This document shows positions 23,569 through 38,337 of a stretch of 64,000 nt of DNA, one piece after another. Positions within the stretch are counted from its first letter, which is position 1. Each line of letters starts with the position of its first letter. The notes under the pieces were generated by a model. The model saw only the letters and a program-made list of their open reading frames with translations. It ran no database searches and was not told the origin of the DNA. Both the position numbers and the translations under genes were made by a program. Origin of the DNA: Sipunculus nudus (lineage: Eukaryota; Annelida; Sipuncula; Golfingiida; Sipunculidae); assembly GCA_026874595.1 (NCBI GenBank), contig CM049318.1:47720456-47784455 (forward strand), read 5' to 3'.

Positions 23569-24451
23569 GGAAGTGGCTAAACAACCGGCAGGGTGCCGGC
23601 AGTTTAATCCACAGGCTAAACAGCCGGCAGGGGAAATTGACCTTGCCAGCAGTCTACCCCACGGGCTAAACTGCCGGCAAATTAATGTATGCTCTATTAA
23701 GACTATTTCAGTCTATTTCAGTGTTATACTAATACTCTGTACTTTCCATTATCATTATTATTTGGACAATGAGCTGACAATATAGTGATGACTTACCAAA
23801 TTATCTATTTTGCTGGTTTATATGTAATAAGTATGTTGAGTAATAATGAGTAGATATTAAAAGTACACATTTGTGATATTGACAGGGTACTTTTATATAA
23901 ATTATCTGATAAAAATTGTAATATTTACAGGATAGTTTATAGATTTTGTCATAAAATATACCAGAAACTTCAGAAAGGTGAATGTGTGTCCAGAGACTGT
24001 TTATAGTTTATACACTAGTGTGCTTATGAGCAAACAAATAATTAGTGTGTGAAAACAAACTCAGGTTATGTCAAATTAATGGCCAAAGGATCAGCTAATT
24101 ACTTGATCATAGGTATAATCACACAATCTTACACCACACCCAATTAAAGTTGCTGAGCGTAGCTATTGTGTTGTGAGATGATGCAAGAAATATCCACACC
24201 AAATAGCATTTCTTAAGAAAAGGCTATCAAAATATCTAATTTGGTAAGTCAGCACTTTATTGTCACCTCATTGTCAAAATGATAATGAAAAGTACAGAGA
24301 ATCACACTGAAATAGAGCATACAATGTTACATTCATTTGCCAACAGTTCAGCCAGTGGGCTATAGACTCAAGGGCAAGGTCAGTATTCCCTGCCGGCTGT
24401 TTAGCCTGTGGACTAAACTGTCGGCACCCTGCCGGCTGTTTAGCCACTTCC
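23569..24451. mobile_element. Non-autonomous DNA transposon with long terminal inverted repeats and 9-bp target duplication
   Basis: The element starts GGAAGTGGCTAAACAACCGG and ends with its near-exact reverse complement. Left arm (about 23569-23813) and right arm (about 24225-24451) remain alignable for some 230-245 bp, with a roughly 410-bp spacer. It is flanked by TTACTTTTT (23560-23568) and TTACTTTAT (24452-24460), a 9-bp target duplication with one mismatch. Each arm contains two or three further CCGGCAG/CTGCCGG motifs. Long inverted termini with 9-bp duplications are typical of Mutator-like elements, so that superfamily is the best inference. There is no transposase, so it would have to be mobilised in trans. 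hAT-like origin (8-bp duplication) is the alternative. Confidence 0.85.
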
Positions 24452-24463
24452 TTACTTTATCTA

Positions 24464-24668
24464 CGATGGCTCGTATAGGACATGCACAAAATTATTTTTA
24501 TCTCGTTCCAACGAGATAGTATCTCGTTCCCACGCGTTAGTATCTCGTGGCCACGCGATAATTATCTCGTTCCCACGCGTTAGTATCTCGTGGCCACGCG
24601 ATAATTATCTCGTTCCCACGCGATACTATCGCGTGGCCACGCTATAATTATCGCGTGGGAGCGAGATA
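24464..24668. repeat. Left end of TA-flanked element: terminal repeat plus array of short palindromes
   Basis: The terminal segment CGATGGCTCGTATAGG, then ACATGCACAAAATTATTTTT, leads into units such as ATCTCGTTCCCACGCG, CGTGGCCACG and ATAATTAT, repeated in varying combinations. It is the inverted counterpart of 27803-28095. TA precedes it (24462-24463). Confidence 0.85.
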
Positions 24669-24976
24669 AATGTAGATAGATAATACAGTAAGACCTACAT
24701 CTTAAATCCTTGAGGCATGCTTCTATACACTGGATGAAGACTATGGTCAATTATTTGCATGAATTTAGAATGGAATTAATATGCTGAGACCTGAAATGAT
24801 ACAACGGGCACTCGTACAACACTCGTGGGCCATGTTTGTCTGGAGAATGTGTGAGCGGGGAAAGGGGGGGGGGGGCTAGTTCCGGTAAAATATTTTTCAT
24901 AATAAATGTTCACAATATAAATTACCATTGGCGGCGAAACCAAATTTCATTGGGGGCCCAATATTATACCCAAATA

Positions 24977-24977
<1 letters not shown>

Positions 24978-25034
<57 letters not shown>

Positions 25035-25121
25035 ATGTATATATATATAATATATATTATATATATATACTAATATATATTATATATATATTATATATAC
25101 ATATATATTATATATATAAAA

Positions 25122-25162
<41 letters not shown>
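24978..25162. repeat. (TA)n-rich microsatellite complex
   Basis: Long TA runs with interspersed TAATATATTA-type breaks that create nested palindromes. Tyr/Ile repeats in open frames are by-products. Confidence 0.95.
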
Positions 25163-25165
<3 letters not shown>

Positions 25166-25189
25166 TAATAAGGGCCGTAGCCTGACACA

Positions 25190-25250
25190 AATGGCAGGGG
25201 GGGGATTAGATGGGGTAGTCCCCGACGGGGGGGGGGGGTGGTTGGGAGGG
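25190..25250. repeat. G-rich low-complexity stretch
   Basis: Several G runs of 8-11 nt. It belongs to a dispersed G-tract repeat also hinted at near 24860 and 27190. Confidence 0.7.
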
Positions 25251-25689
25251 GGTCTCACCCTCTCAAGGTTTTGAAAATTTTGCAAAAACTGTATGGGTAC
25301 TACTGCATTCTGGTGCATTTTATTGGTCAATGCTTATTAAGTGAAACAGTACCTCCTTGTAGGGAGATTATTTGTTATTTGTCTGGCAATGGATTCATTT
25401 TCACACAAAATATCAACTTTTTTCACCGCAAATCCCGGAGTCTGCGGCCTTGTATATATGGTACTCCAAGTACTGAGCAGAAAAGGATATATTATATATA
25501 TATATACTGTGCCAATATTGTGCCATACATCAATTTTAAGGTTATTATCCCCACAGTGACATAGGCGATATGAAAATAAATAATTTTTAATATACATATA
25601 ATTTTGAGTGATTTTTCCGTTTTTTTTACCGAGCACAGCCGAACTGTCTTCGGCAATCACCGGAATGCGTGCATCATGGTCACTAATAC

Positions 25690-26105
25690 GCTCTTTACAT
25701 AGCGCTTTACCCATAGGCCAACTACCTATATCGTAAGCGCTGTTTGTTATGACCTTGTATCCTGAATCTCTACACCAGAGGGGAGAACTGTATTTTGGTC
25801 CAATCAGATGAGACCCTGTGCTGGAAGCAAATCGGTTTACCAGCCAAGAGAGGAATACACGAAGCCAATGTTGTTCATTTCGTTTTGAGTGACAGCTCAT
25901 CGCCCCGGCGACCGTTTGAACAGGCCACAGGCTGAGAGAGAATTGCCCAACACGTGGTTTCTGGGCGAAGCATGATGCCTGTCGAGCAATCACGCCCATG
26001 TGCACCACCTGGTGTTTAAATGCATCATAAACGGTCAAAGCAGTCAGCGGAAAATTCAGTAGCTTCTTTAGAAGCGCAAGATTTTCGCTGCCTCGGGAGC
26101 GTAGG
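25690..26105 (-). repeat. Inverted partner of the 19967-20690 repeat
   Basis: The reverse complement shares ACGCTCTTTACA, AAGCGCTGTTTGTTATGA, the CCAATCAGATGAGACC region and the TAAAGAAGC/GCGCTTCT landmarks. It lacks the internal ~240 bp of the partner. A 270-residue open frame across this region is not a recognisable protein and runs into unrelated sequence. Confidence 0.85.
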
Positions 26106-26109
26106 TCAC

Positions 26110-27040
26110 TAACACTAAATATGTTCATATGAATAACGCTTGCTTTCAATGAGGGATTTGACCCACGTGCGTGGTCAGTAAAAGAGAAAAATACATGTTT
26201 CTCGCTTATGAAATGGAGAGTTCAACCCAGGAGGATTAATGACAAAACCTAATTCAAGGTCCCAATTTCAGGAACATGCGTGGGGTGGGGTGGGGTGGAG
26301 TGGTGTCTGGGGTTTCAGGCCTCAAAATTTGTCTGATACGATGAAAAAAAAACATTGCGGCGGTTGAAAATGAATACGGACCCTCTGCATGGAATTCCGT
26401 TAGGTCCGCTCCTGCTACTAACGAGGTATGCATATTTCTGTTTCTTTCTTCAGGAACAGTTTCCTTGCAACGTACATTTAATAAATCTTTCATGTGTTCC
26501 TCACATCAACCTAATCTTTATACGTCCACCGATAGAATCCAGTCAAATATCATCGAAAAGCTGAATGCCCCCGCGTCTCATTCCGGTTCGCGATGTCAAC
26601 ACCATCACTGGCTAGGTCATCAAGGTAAACATACCGGGGTATAAATTTCTTGCCAAGAGGACAGAACCTCCGAATGAATGTTAAAAATATTGGAGCGACT
26701 GCAGGATCACTCAAGCACTGTCTCCACCAGATTATGAGTTTATACGGACGGACGGTATGATGTTAAGGATTCATGTAATTTAAAAGTAAGTGGCAAAATT
26801 AAGATACAAGCAGCTGTACATAGAAACGTTTTCTGTTCACAGAAGTGTTGTTCCTCAGAGAGGTGCGTGAGTTATTCTGCAGTCGTGCCAAAATGTTTAT
26901 ACATATCTTATGGAAACAGTTTCCCACTGAAAACATATATTTTCTGTTAACTTTTAGAATAAAAAAAATGAGCCAACATTTCACATCTCAGTTGATAAAT
27001 CTCCCCAACCCCGGTAATAAGCCCGGTATACCGGGTCTAT
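26110..27040. other. No gene recognised
   Basis: Unique sequence with a GGGGT-rich patch near 26280. No splice-supported exon. Confidence 0.45.
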
Positions 27041-27046
27041 CCGCTA

Positions 27047-27111
<65 letters not shown>

Positions 27112-27120
27112 TATATATAT
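27047..27120. repeat. (TA)n microsatellite preceded by CCCGGTATACCGGG
   Basis: A perfect 14-bp palindrome, CCCGGTATACCGGG (about 27022-27035), lies just before a roughly 75-bp TA run. Confidence 0.95.
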
Positions 27121-27185
27121 GTGAGGGTGCAAATACCCAATAATAATAGAGTGGATGTTTTTATACCCATCATTATGTTGGCTCA

Positions 27186-27240
27186 GCCCCCCCCCCCCCC
27201 GAAAAAATAGGGGGGGGGCTCGGCCCCCCCCCCCCAAAAA
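27186..27240. repeat. Alternating poly-C and poly-G runs
   Basis: A C run, GAAAAAATA, a G run, CTCGG, then a C run and A run: potential hairpin, i-motif or quadruplex sequence and a likely assembly-difficult site. Confidence 0.9.
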
Positions 27241-27800
27241 AAACGGTTTCGTCGCCTATGAATACATAACTGAAGTTTTATTGTAGAAAGAAAAATGTGA
27301 AGGGGAAGAATGAGCAAATTTCTCGTATAAAGGTCTTCTTAACCCCTCCCCCCAGTTATAATGAAGTGGCATGGCTGAGACCTTTTGTTGTAAGCTTCTC
27401 CCTTGAGACATAACACAAACCGACATGTTGTTTACCCTGTTCGGTATACCCGAAATTAAATAACCCCAACCCTAGTCCTAAAAAATAAAATTTCTGGGAA
27501 GGTAAAATACAAACAAGTGTTTCAGCTTAATTCATGTTTGGTACACAAGGGTTTATATCACCCTTACCCTAAAACAAACTCAATACAGTTTTCCATGAAC
27601 AAATAAAAATGGGCTAGTTGAACCAACGCAATGAAATGGTGAACCAACGCAATGAAAACTGCTGAAATTTACCTCAAAGCATTCGGCGCGAACACACATA
27701 CAACGAAACACATACAAACAATTTAAGCTGCATCGACGCTCGATATAAAACAGACCACAGACATTCTTGTCCAAATGAGGGTTTGAGCTGTAGCATGGCA
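27241..27800. other. No gene recognised
   Basis: AT-rich sequence inside the candidate 3.6 kb TA-flanked element. The short minus-strand frame at 27580-27801 has a Cys-rich look but no matching family or splice sites. Confidence 0.45.
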
Positions 27801-27802
27801 TA

Positions 27803-28095
27803 CTAACGCGTGGCCACGCGATACTAACGCGTGGGAACGAGATAATTATCGCGTGGGAACGAGATACTATCTCGTGGGAACGAGATAATTATCGCGTGGC
27901 CACGAGATACTATCTCGTGGGAACGAGATAATTATCGCGTGGCCACGAGATACTAACGCATGGGAACGAGATAATTATCGCGTGGGAACGAGATACTATC
28001 TCGTGGGAACGAGATAATTATCGCGTGGCCACGAGATACTATCGCGTGGGAACGAGATAAAAAATAATTTTGTGCATGTCCTATACGAGCCACCG
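27803..28095. repeat. Right end of TA-flanked element: palindrome array plus terminal repeat
   Basis: Units combine ATCTCGTGGGAACGAGATA, ATTATCGCGTGG and CGTGGCCACG and end in the reverse complement of the left terminal segment, finishing GAGCCACCG then TA (28096-28097). The array is longer than on the left. Confidence 0.85.
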
Positions 28096-28097
28096 TA

Positions 28098-29070
28098 TTT
28101 TTCAGTGTAACAGAGTAGACAATTTTGGTAACCTCGTAGATGGATAGATAAAGTTCTTCGTGCTAATGGAGGGAGGTATACAGGTAGTATAAGTACTGGT
28201 AGATTTCAGAAACCCTCTCCCTGTACCGTTACAGTTCCATTCATTATATGTTATATGGGTTTAGATAACAATTTCCGACCTTTTTGAGGTTTCCGTAGTA
28301 GAGGCCGGTAACTTGTGTACAGAAAGGTAACTTATTAGACACGCATCATGATGCTTCTTAAAACGGCCTCATGCAGTTTTCGCAATTATAGCCTATATTT
28401 TCAAAATGTTTCAACACCGTGGGTGGGGGTTTCCATCACCCTCTGCGCACCCTATTCTGAAATCCTGTGTCCGCCCCTGGTTTGTTTCTGCATGCATAAC
28501 TATATCAATAACTTAGCGGAAATGTTGATGTGTCTGCTCTGTTACCATGTTTCCATTAAGTTACTCTCACTAAAATTGGGATATATTCTGTAGATATTGA
28601 TATTTAGTTAATATTGTATGTTTGTACGTACAAATAAGGACCTTACTGCACAAAATTAATTTACATTTTCTCTTAACATTTAAATGTTAATTTGTAGATT
28701 AAAAACTTATTTTAAGCTCGGAAATTCAAGAAGCGGAATAAAGGTACCATTTTTCTATATATATGATATTATCTTGAAACACTTAGATGTCATTTCATAA
28801 GGGACTTCAGCCTATCTATTAAAAGTTCAAGTGTCAGCAGGCTTTTCTAATGTGCAGCACGCGGGTTCTCTTGTTCGTAACCTAGTGGACAGGATTTTAT
28901 GTTCTTTCCATTTTAAAGTATCAATATCTTAGAAGCCAAAGAGTACTGAGCATGGCAAAACATCCTATCTTGTTCAGAAATACTTTATTATTATAGTAAA
29001 GTACATAGTACTGGTCATAGTACATAGTAAAATGTCGCTACGCCAAAATTCATCATTCGTTTGGAATGGC

Positions 29071-29072
<2 letters not shown>
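28098..29072. other. Intergenic, nothing recognised
   Basis: AT-rich unique sequence, no supported gene. Confidence 0.45.

Positions 29073-29138
<66 letters not shown>
29073..29138. repeat. (TA)n microsatellite
   Basis: An uninterrupted TA dinucleotide run of about 66 bp. Confidence 0.98.
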
Positions 29139-29141
<3 letters not shown>

Positions 29142-30380
29142 AGAAAATAAGGTATTATTTGTCCAGTGTAAGTTTATTTTTACGAGGTTAAGATGTAATA
29201 TATCATGGTAAATTCATTGATGGGTCAAACGCCTATCATTCTAATTATTCTTATATGTTATTTGTAATAAATATTTATTATTCTCTGATTAATAGGGGAT
29301 GTGATGTCATTGACCACCCTTGCCACAAGGTGGGGGGGGGGGGGATTTATAACCCCAACCCCCGTATATCGACGCCCCTCGAATACATTGATTTGCCATA
29401 ATAATGTGTATTGTGTGAGTTTGATATATTACAAAACATCAAATATGACCATGTTCCGACAGTAATGTAACTAGAAAGTTCAGTTTATCAATAATGTCTC
29501 ATTCATCGCCAACTGGCACGAACTGTATACTCGTGCGGTCCAAGTCAGTATACTTGAAATTTTCCCCACTATTTCTTGGATTAGTGTTGTCTTATAGCTT
29601 TAATAGTAGAATCTGTGAGATTTTGTCCCGTATGAACATCCGACATCAGAAGCCAACGGATTCGGCCGAGGTGTCTCGAATGCTGAGCTGTAGTGATCAC
29701 CCTTTCTCCGTCGCCTGCGCTTCGTCCCACCGTCCGTTAACAGGGCAGACCATAACCATCGAACCTATAAGCTGGGGTTGAATTTCTACCGAGCAGTGAG
29801 ATCTGGCAACACCAAAACCGGAACCCAAATGATTTTATTGGGTCCCATTTAAACTAGAAATATACCTTCTGACGAACGCCGGCTTCCGCCGTGTGGGCGG
29901 TCCTTAATGTTATCATTCACCGTTTAGCCCATATTCAGGTTCCTTGTTGCATATGTTCCATGATATGTGTTTTCATTCACTTATTCGGTCCATATATACA
30001 TGTTCAATCGGCATATGTGACTTCACATTCGTGAATAATCCTGAAGTCCTTTTTGGAAAAGGATCATGATCCGGAATTACACCAAAATTAAATTGAATCC
30101 TCATTTTTCCATTCCCGAGATGCCCTCGAAATTTCCTGGGATTACGTCCAAGTTTCATTGAGTCATGTTGTGAACAAACACACACACACGCACACACGGA
30201 GGCAAAAATTGATACCATGCTCCTCCGTGCAGGTCCCTCCTACTTCCATACATAGGCACGTCGTGGTACTCCTTTGTTGATATTCAGGACAAGAGCTGTG
30301 TCGCATTATAGGGTTAAGCGATGACCTGTCGTACTTGTTCGATGGTGAGGATCAGCCCTTAGCTCTTTCTTGGAATCATC
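29139..30380. other. Intergenic, no gene recognised
   Basis: Contains a poly-G run at about 29330 and (CA)n at about 30180. An open frame at 29494-29781 (+) has no recognisable motif and no splice sites. Confidence 0.45.
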
Positions 30381-30385
30381 AGGAA

Positions 30386-31105
30386 CATCCCTGGTGATCC
30401 GTCATTAATCCTGGTGACACGTGGAGATTCATGGGCTTTGGTCGTTGTCATCCCTGGTGATCCGTCATTAATCCTGGTGACAAGTGGAGATTCCGCGGCT
30501 TTGGCCGTCGTCATCCCTGGTGATCCATCATTAATCCTGGTGACACGTGGAGATTCCGCTGTTTTGGCCATTGTTACCCCTGGCGATCCATCATTAATCC
30601 TGGCGACAAGTGGAGATTCCGCGGCTTTGGCCATTGTCATTCCTGGTGATCCATCATTTATCCTGGCGACACATAGGTATTCCGCGGCTTTGGCCGCTCT
30701 CTTCCCTGGTGATCCGCCATTAATCCCTGGCGACACGTGGAGATTCCGCGGCTTTGGCCGTTGTCATCCCTGGTGATCCCTCATTCATCCCTGGCGACAC
30801 CTGAGGAGTCCGAAGCGTTGGCCGTCGTCATCCCTGGTGATCCTTTATTAATCCCTGACGACACATTGGGAGTCCGAGGCTTTGGCCGTCGTCATTTCTG
30901 GTGATCCTTCATTATATTAATCCCTGGCGACACGTGGAGATTCCGCGGCTTTTGCCGTCGTCATCCCGGTGATGCGTCATTTATCCCTGGCGACACATGG
31001 AGATTCCGCGGCTTTGGCCGTCGTCATCCCTGGTGATCCGTCATTTATCCCTGGCGACACGTGAAGATTCCGCGGCTTTGGCCGTTGTCATCCCTGGGCC
31101 CGGGA
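30386..31105. repeat. 63-bp minisatellite, about 11-12 copies
   Basis: The unit is CATCCCTGGTGATCCGTCAT, TAATCCCTGGCGACACGTGG, AGATTCCGCGGCTTTGGCCG plus a short link. A period of 63 (21 codons) keeps both strands open over about 360 bp (VIPGDPSLIL on plus, INDGSPGMT on minus). Later units contain indels that are not multiples of three (for example near 30910), which argues against coding. CCGCGG and GTGATCC recur once per unit. Confidence 0.93.
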
Positions 31106-31420
31106 GTTGTTCCTAAAGTTGGGACATCACAATCACCAGGTGGCGTGTATGACGCATCATTCTCCAATCAGAAAATTTGTCATGAATGTCAAGGATCAAC
31201 ACAACATATTTTGACTCTGCGATGAAGATTGATGGAGGGTATGACGTTTCATGACGTATGACCCAAGGAAATCCATACCAGACATGTTTGTTTTTACCGC
31301 TTGAGATGGAGACCTACCCGATTCGATCGTTTAAGGGACATATCGATGTTAAAGTGGTGTGTTATGTCACTACATGTTAAAGTTATTTTTGATTATTCTT
31401 ATATAAATGTAGCCGCCAAC

Positions 31421-31457
31421 GGCGACGCAACAGGTTTCAGGTTTCTGTTGCGTCGCC
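31421..31457. repeat. Perfect 13-bp GC-rich hairpin
   Basis: Arms GGCGACGCAACAG (31421-31433) and CTGTTGCGTCGCC (31445-31457) around an 11-nt loop. It stands out in AT-rich surroundings. Its function is unknown. Confidence 0.9.
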
Positions 31458-32150
31458 GGCCCACCAAAGGGCTAAATGGGGTTATAGCACGATACGATCT
31501 GTTACTCTTAGAAAGGAAATTTAATAAAAATATTTCCCATGGTTTTAACAAACCAATGTCCACATAATGTTGTATGTCGAAAGGCCTGTACTAAAAAATA
31601 ACATTCTGGAAAGCATGAAGCACATATAACATCAACAACTGATATTATTTGTCAAGAGAGAATTGACGCATTAACAGCGGCGGTAAACATCTTGAATTTC
31701 GTGGCGGTCCTGTATAAGGCTTTAGGCCTGTGTACTATTATGTTCATATTTTAACTTCCTTGGTGCAAATAGGGCTGAGAACAGAACAGTAATGTTTTCT
31801 AGTGGTCAAATATACAATACACATAGATGTACTGAACATTAATCAATGGATATATGTTAAAACTAACAGTTGTGTATGGAGTGTTATAATCACAGTTAAC
31901 TGCAGGTGCAATCTATGGACTCCACATTGCGTCAGTCACTGAAAAAAAGCAATGAGGAGTTAATTCTTATGGGCTAATATAAATGACGCTTTACTACCAG
32001 TATAATATAGTTTTATTGTCAACTGAATATCTTAAGTTTACAAACACCTTTTGCTAGGGCTCTCTCACAGCGGACGGAAACGAAACGAAAGGAGAGAGCA
32101 TGGGAGCTAGGGCTACCAAGGAACGTGACGACTGACGACGGATAAAGCCG
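31458..32150. other. No gene recognised
   Basis: Unique AT-rich sequence. Confidence 0.45.
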
Positions 32151-32151
32151 C

Positions 32152-32205
32152 GGACACTCCACGTGTCACCAGGGATTAAATACGGATCACCAGGGATGGT
32201 CCCTA
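32152..32205 (-). repeat. Solitary inverted unit of the 63-bp minisatellite
   Basis: CCGCGGACACTCCACGTGTC and ACCAGGGATTAA...ATCACCAGGGAT are the reverse complement of the 30386-31105 unit, about 1 kb away from that array. Confidence 0.8.
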
Positions 32206-32820
32206 GCAGCTCATCCGTGATGATGCGTGGTGAGATCCGTGACAGGCTAAAAGCCGAAGTCTCACTGTCCATTAATTCTTAATGTACAAAAGTTAAGACC
32301 GCTCTAAAACATTTTCACCAAGCATGCTAAAGTACCATTTTATTAAGAAAAATCGTAATCTTACGTCACGCACACCTAAGGTCAAAATGAGGGTATCTCT
32401 CTGACACTGTGTGTGTAGGTGGGGGCGGGTGTATAGTATATAATACTGTATATGGAGGTTGGTAGGGGCCAATGTGCGTGTGTGTGTTGGTCGCGTAGAG
32501 CTTTAAAAAGAGTTTCGAAGAGACAATCTTAATAGCACGAAACAGTGGGAGCTCCATTACGTGATTACCACGCGGTGTCACCTTCGGCGTGATAATAAAC
32601 CGTCAGTATCATCTGTTGTCAGATGTACCGCTCTGTACGACGTTCTGCTGTCATAGTGACTGTCAACACCTGGTGTGTACGTGGGTTTCATCAGGCCGTG
32701 TTAAAATGCCGCACTCAGTGACATTGTTTGCTCATTACCACTGCGTCAACTGGTATCTACCAATATCTATAGGTTGCGGGACCACGGGTCGGGGCGAAGG
32801 TAATAATGCAGTTAAGTAAA
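32206..32820. other. No gene recognised
   Basis: Contains a short TG-rich patch near 32475. Nothing coding is supported. Confidence 0.45.
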
Positions 32821-32904
32821 CTTAGTGGTTATCCAGGATTTGAAAACAGAGGGGGGGGAGCCCCGAAGATTGTAATGGGCTGTTCTGCATCTTTTAGAAT
32901 GTCA

Positions 32905-32945
<41 letters not shown>

Positions 32946-33070
32946 ATGGGGCGGATCCAGGATTTTGGAAAGGGGAGGGTCACGTCCAGGAAGTCTGAAG
33001 GAAAACCTAAAAAAGGTCCTCTGGTCCGGGAGAAAGTCTCTAGATTTTTTAGGAAAGGTTAAATGTCTGA
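32821..33070. repeat. Low-copy dispersed repeat with (TATATG)n
   Basis: A hexanucleotide run (about 32906-32946) lies between two similar CCAGGATTT-G-AAA...GGGG(A)G segments (32834 and 32954), suggesting two copies of one repeat flanking the microsatellite. Confidence 0.65.
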
Positions 33071-33790
33071 CACACTAAACACTTATAGCATAGAAAGTAT
33101 CTTGCTAAGTTTTTGTATTTTCTTCACAAAATTTCAACAATTACAACAAAAAGTTTTTTTAGGTGAATGGGAACTTTAGAATTGAAAATAAGCATACATT
33201 ATTATATCAGATTATGCATCTATATGTACATTACAGACAATATTTTGCAAAGCTTTTGTTCTTTCTTTTAAAAAAATCACCAATTTCGACATTTTTTTCT
33301 TTCTATGAATATATGTTACTTTAAAAGATATTAACTATCTATATTACTTATTGTTTTAAAGGCCGCGGCGATAAAAACAGGATTTACAGACTTGCTGACA
33401 GTTATCACACAAACATAATAGCCATGAAACAATTATCTCTCGTATTGACAATCACATAATCCTAGCATTCTCTAAACAAATTGGCCCGCCTTTAAAATGG
33501 GCTTGTTATCCGAAAACAACTGATCGTTGCATTTTACCATGGGTCTAACATCAACACATCCATGCATAGGCATGCAAATATTTATTTAATTTAAACGCAT
33601 ATTTTATATATGTATGTGTATACTTAAATGATCATCCATAAAATAAATGTGAGTTACAACACTTGCCAGTGGTTGACTTGAAGTGTTAGCAGAATCAAAG
33701 GGGAAAGGTGGGCGCCCCGCCCACCTATGATTACGCCCCTGAAACGGGCATGTTATTTTTGGGGCAAGTGCACCGCAAGCCAAAATTTGT
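33071..33790. other. No gene recognised
   Basis: AT-rich; nothing recognised. Confidence 0.45.
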
Positions 33791-33793
33791 GAC

Positions 33794-38120
<4,327 letters not shown>

Positions 38121-38124
38121 CGGA

Positions 38125-38173
38125 CAAAGTGTGACCACTATAGCTCAGATGACTTAGTCACCTGAGCTAAAAT
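38125..38173 (+). repeat. Family-2 terminal segment with hairpin
   Basis: GCGGACGACGGACAAAGTGT, then GCTCAGATGACTTAGTCACC, then TGAGCTAAAA. The GCTCAG/CTGAGC and TGAC/GTCA stems are kept although the loop differs from other copies. The rest of the element to the left is not recognised. Confidence 0.8.
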
Positions 38174-38337
38174 AGACAAAACGAAATACATGTTTTACTT
38201 TAGTACGACAAATCTATTAATTAAATTACAAATTATATTACATCTGAAATAGCATTTCTAAGCGCCAACGTTTTGCAAGTACTTCATCAATAGGATTTAA
38301 AATTATATGAGATGTTATATTATATTATAATTACATG

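Noticed and set aside
24978-25162. Tyr/Ile-repeat peptides in open frames over TA microsatellites
   Set aside because: These are by-products of TA dinucleotide repeats; the same occurs at 22200, 27047, 29073 and 33795-34063.
25337-26149. 270-codon minus-strand open frame as a gene
   Set aside because: It runs through a dispersed repeat present in inverted form at 20 kb, where the frame is not kept, and contains no recognisable domain.
30359-30776. Open frames on both strands over the 63-bp repeat as overlapping genes
   Set aside because: Later units contain frame-breaking indels and both strands are open simply because 63 is a multiple of three.
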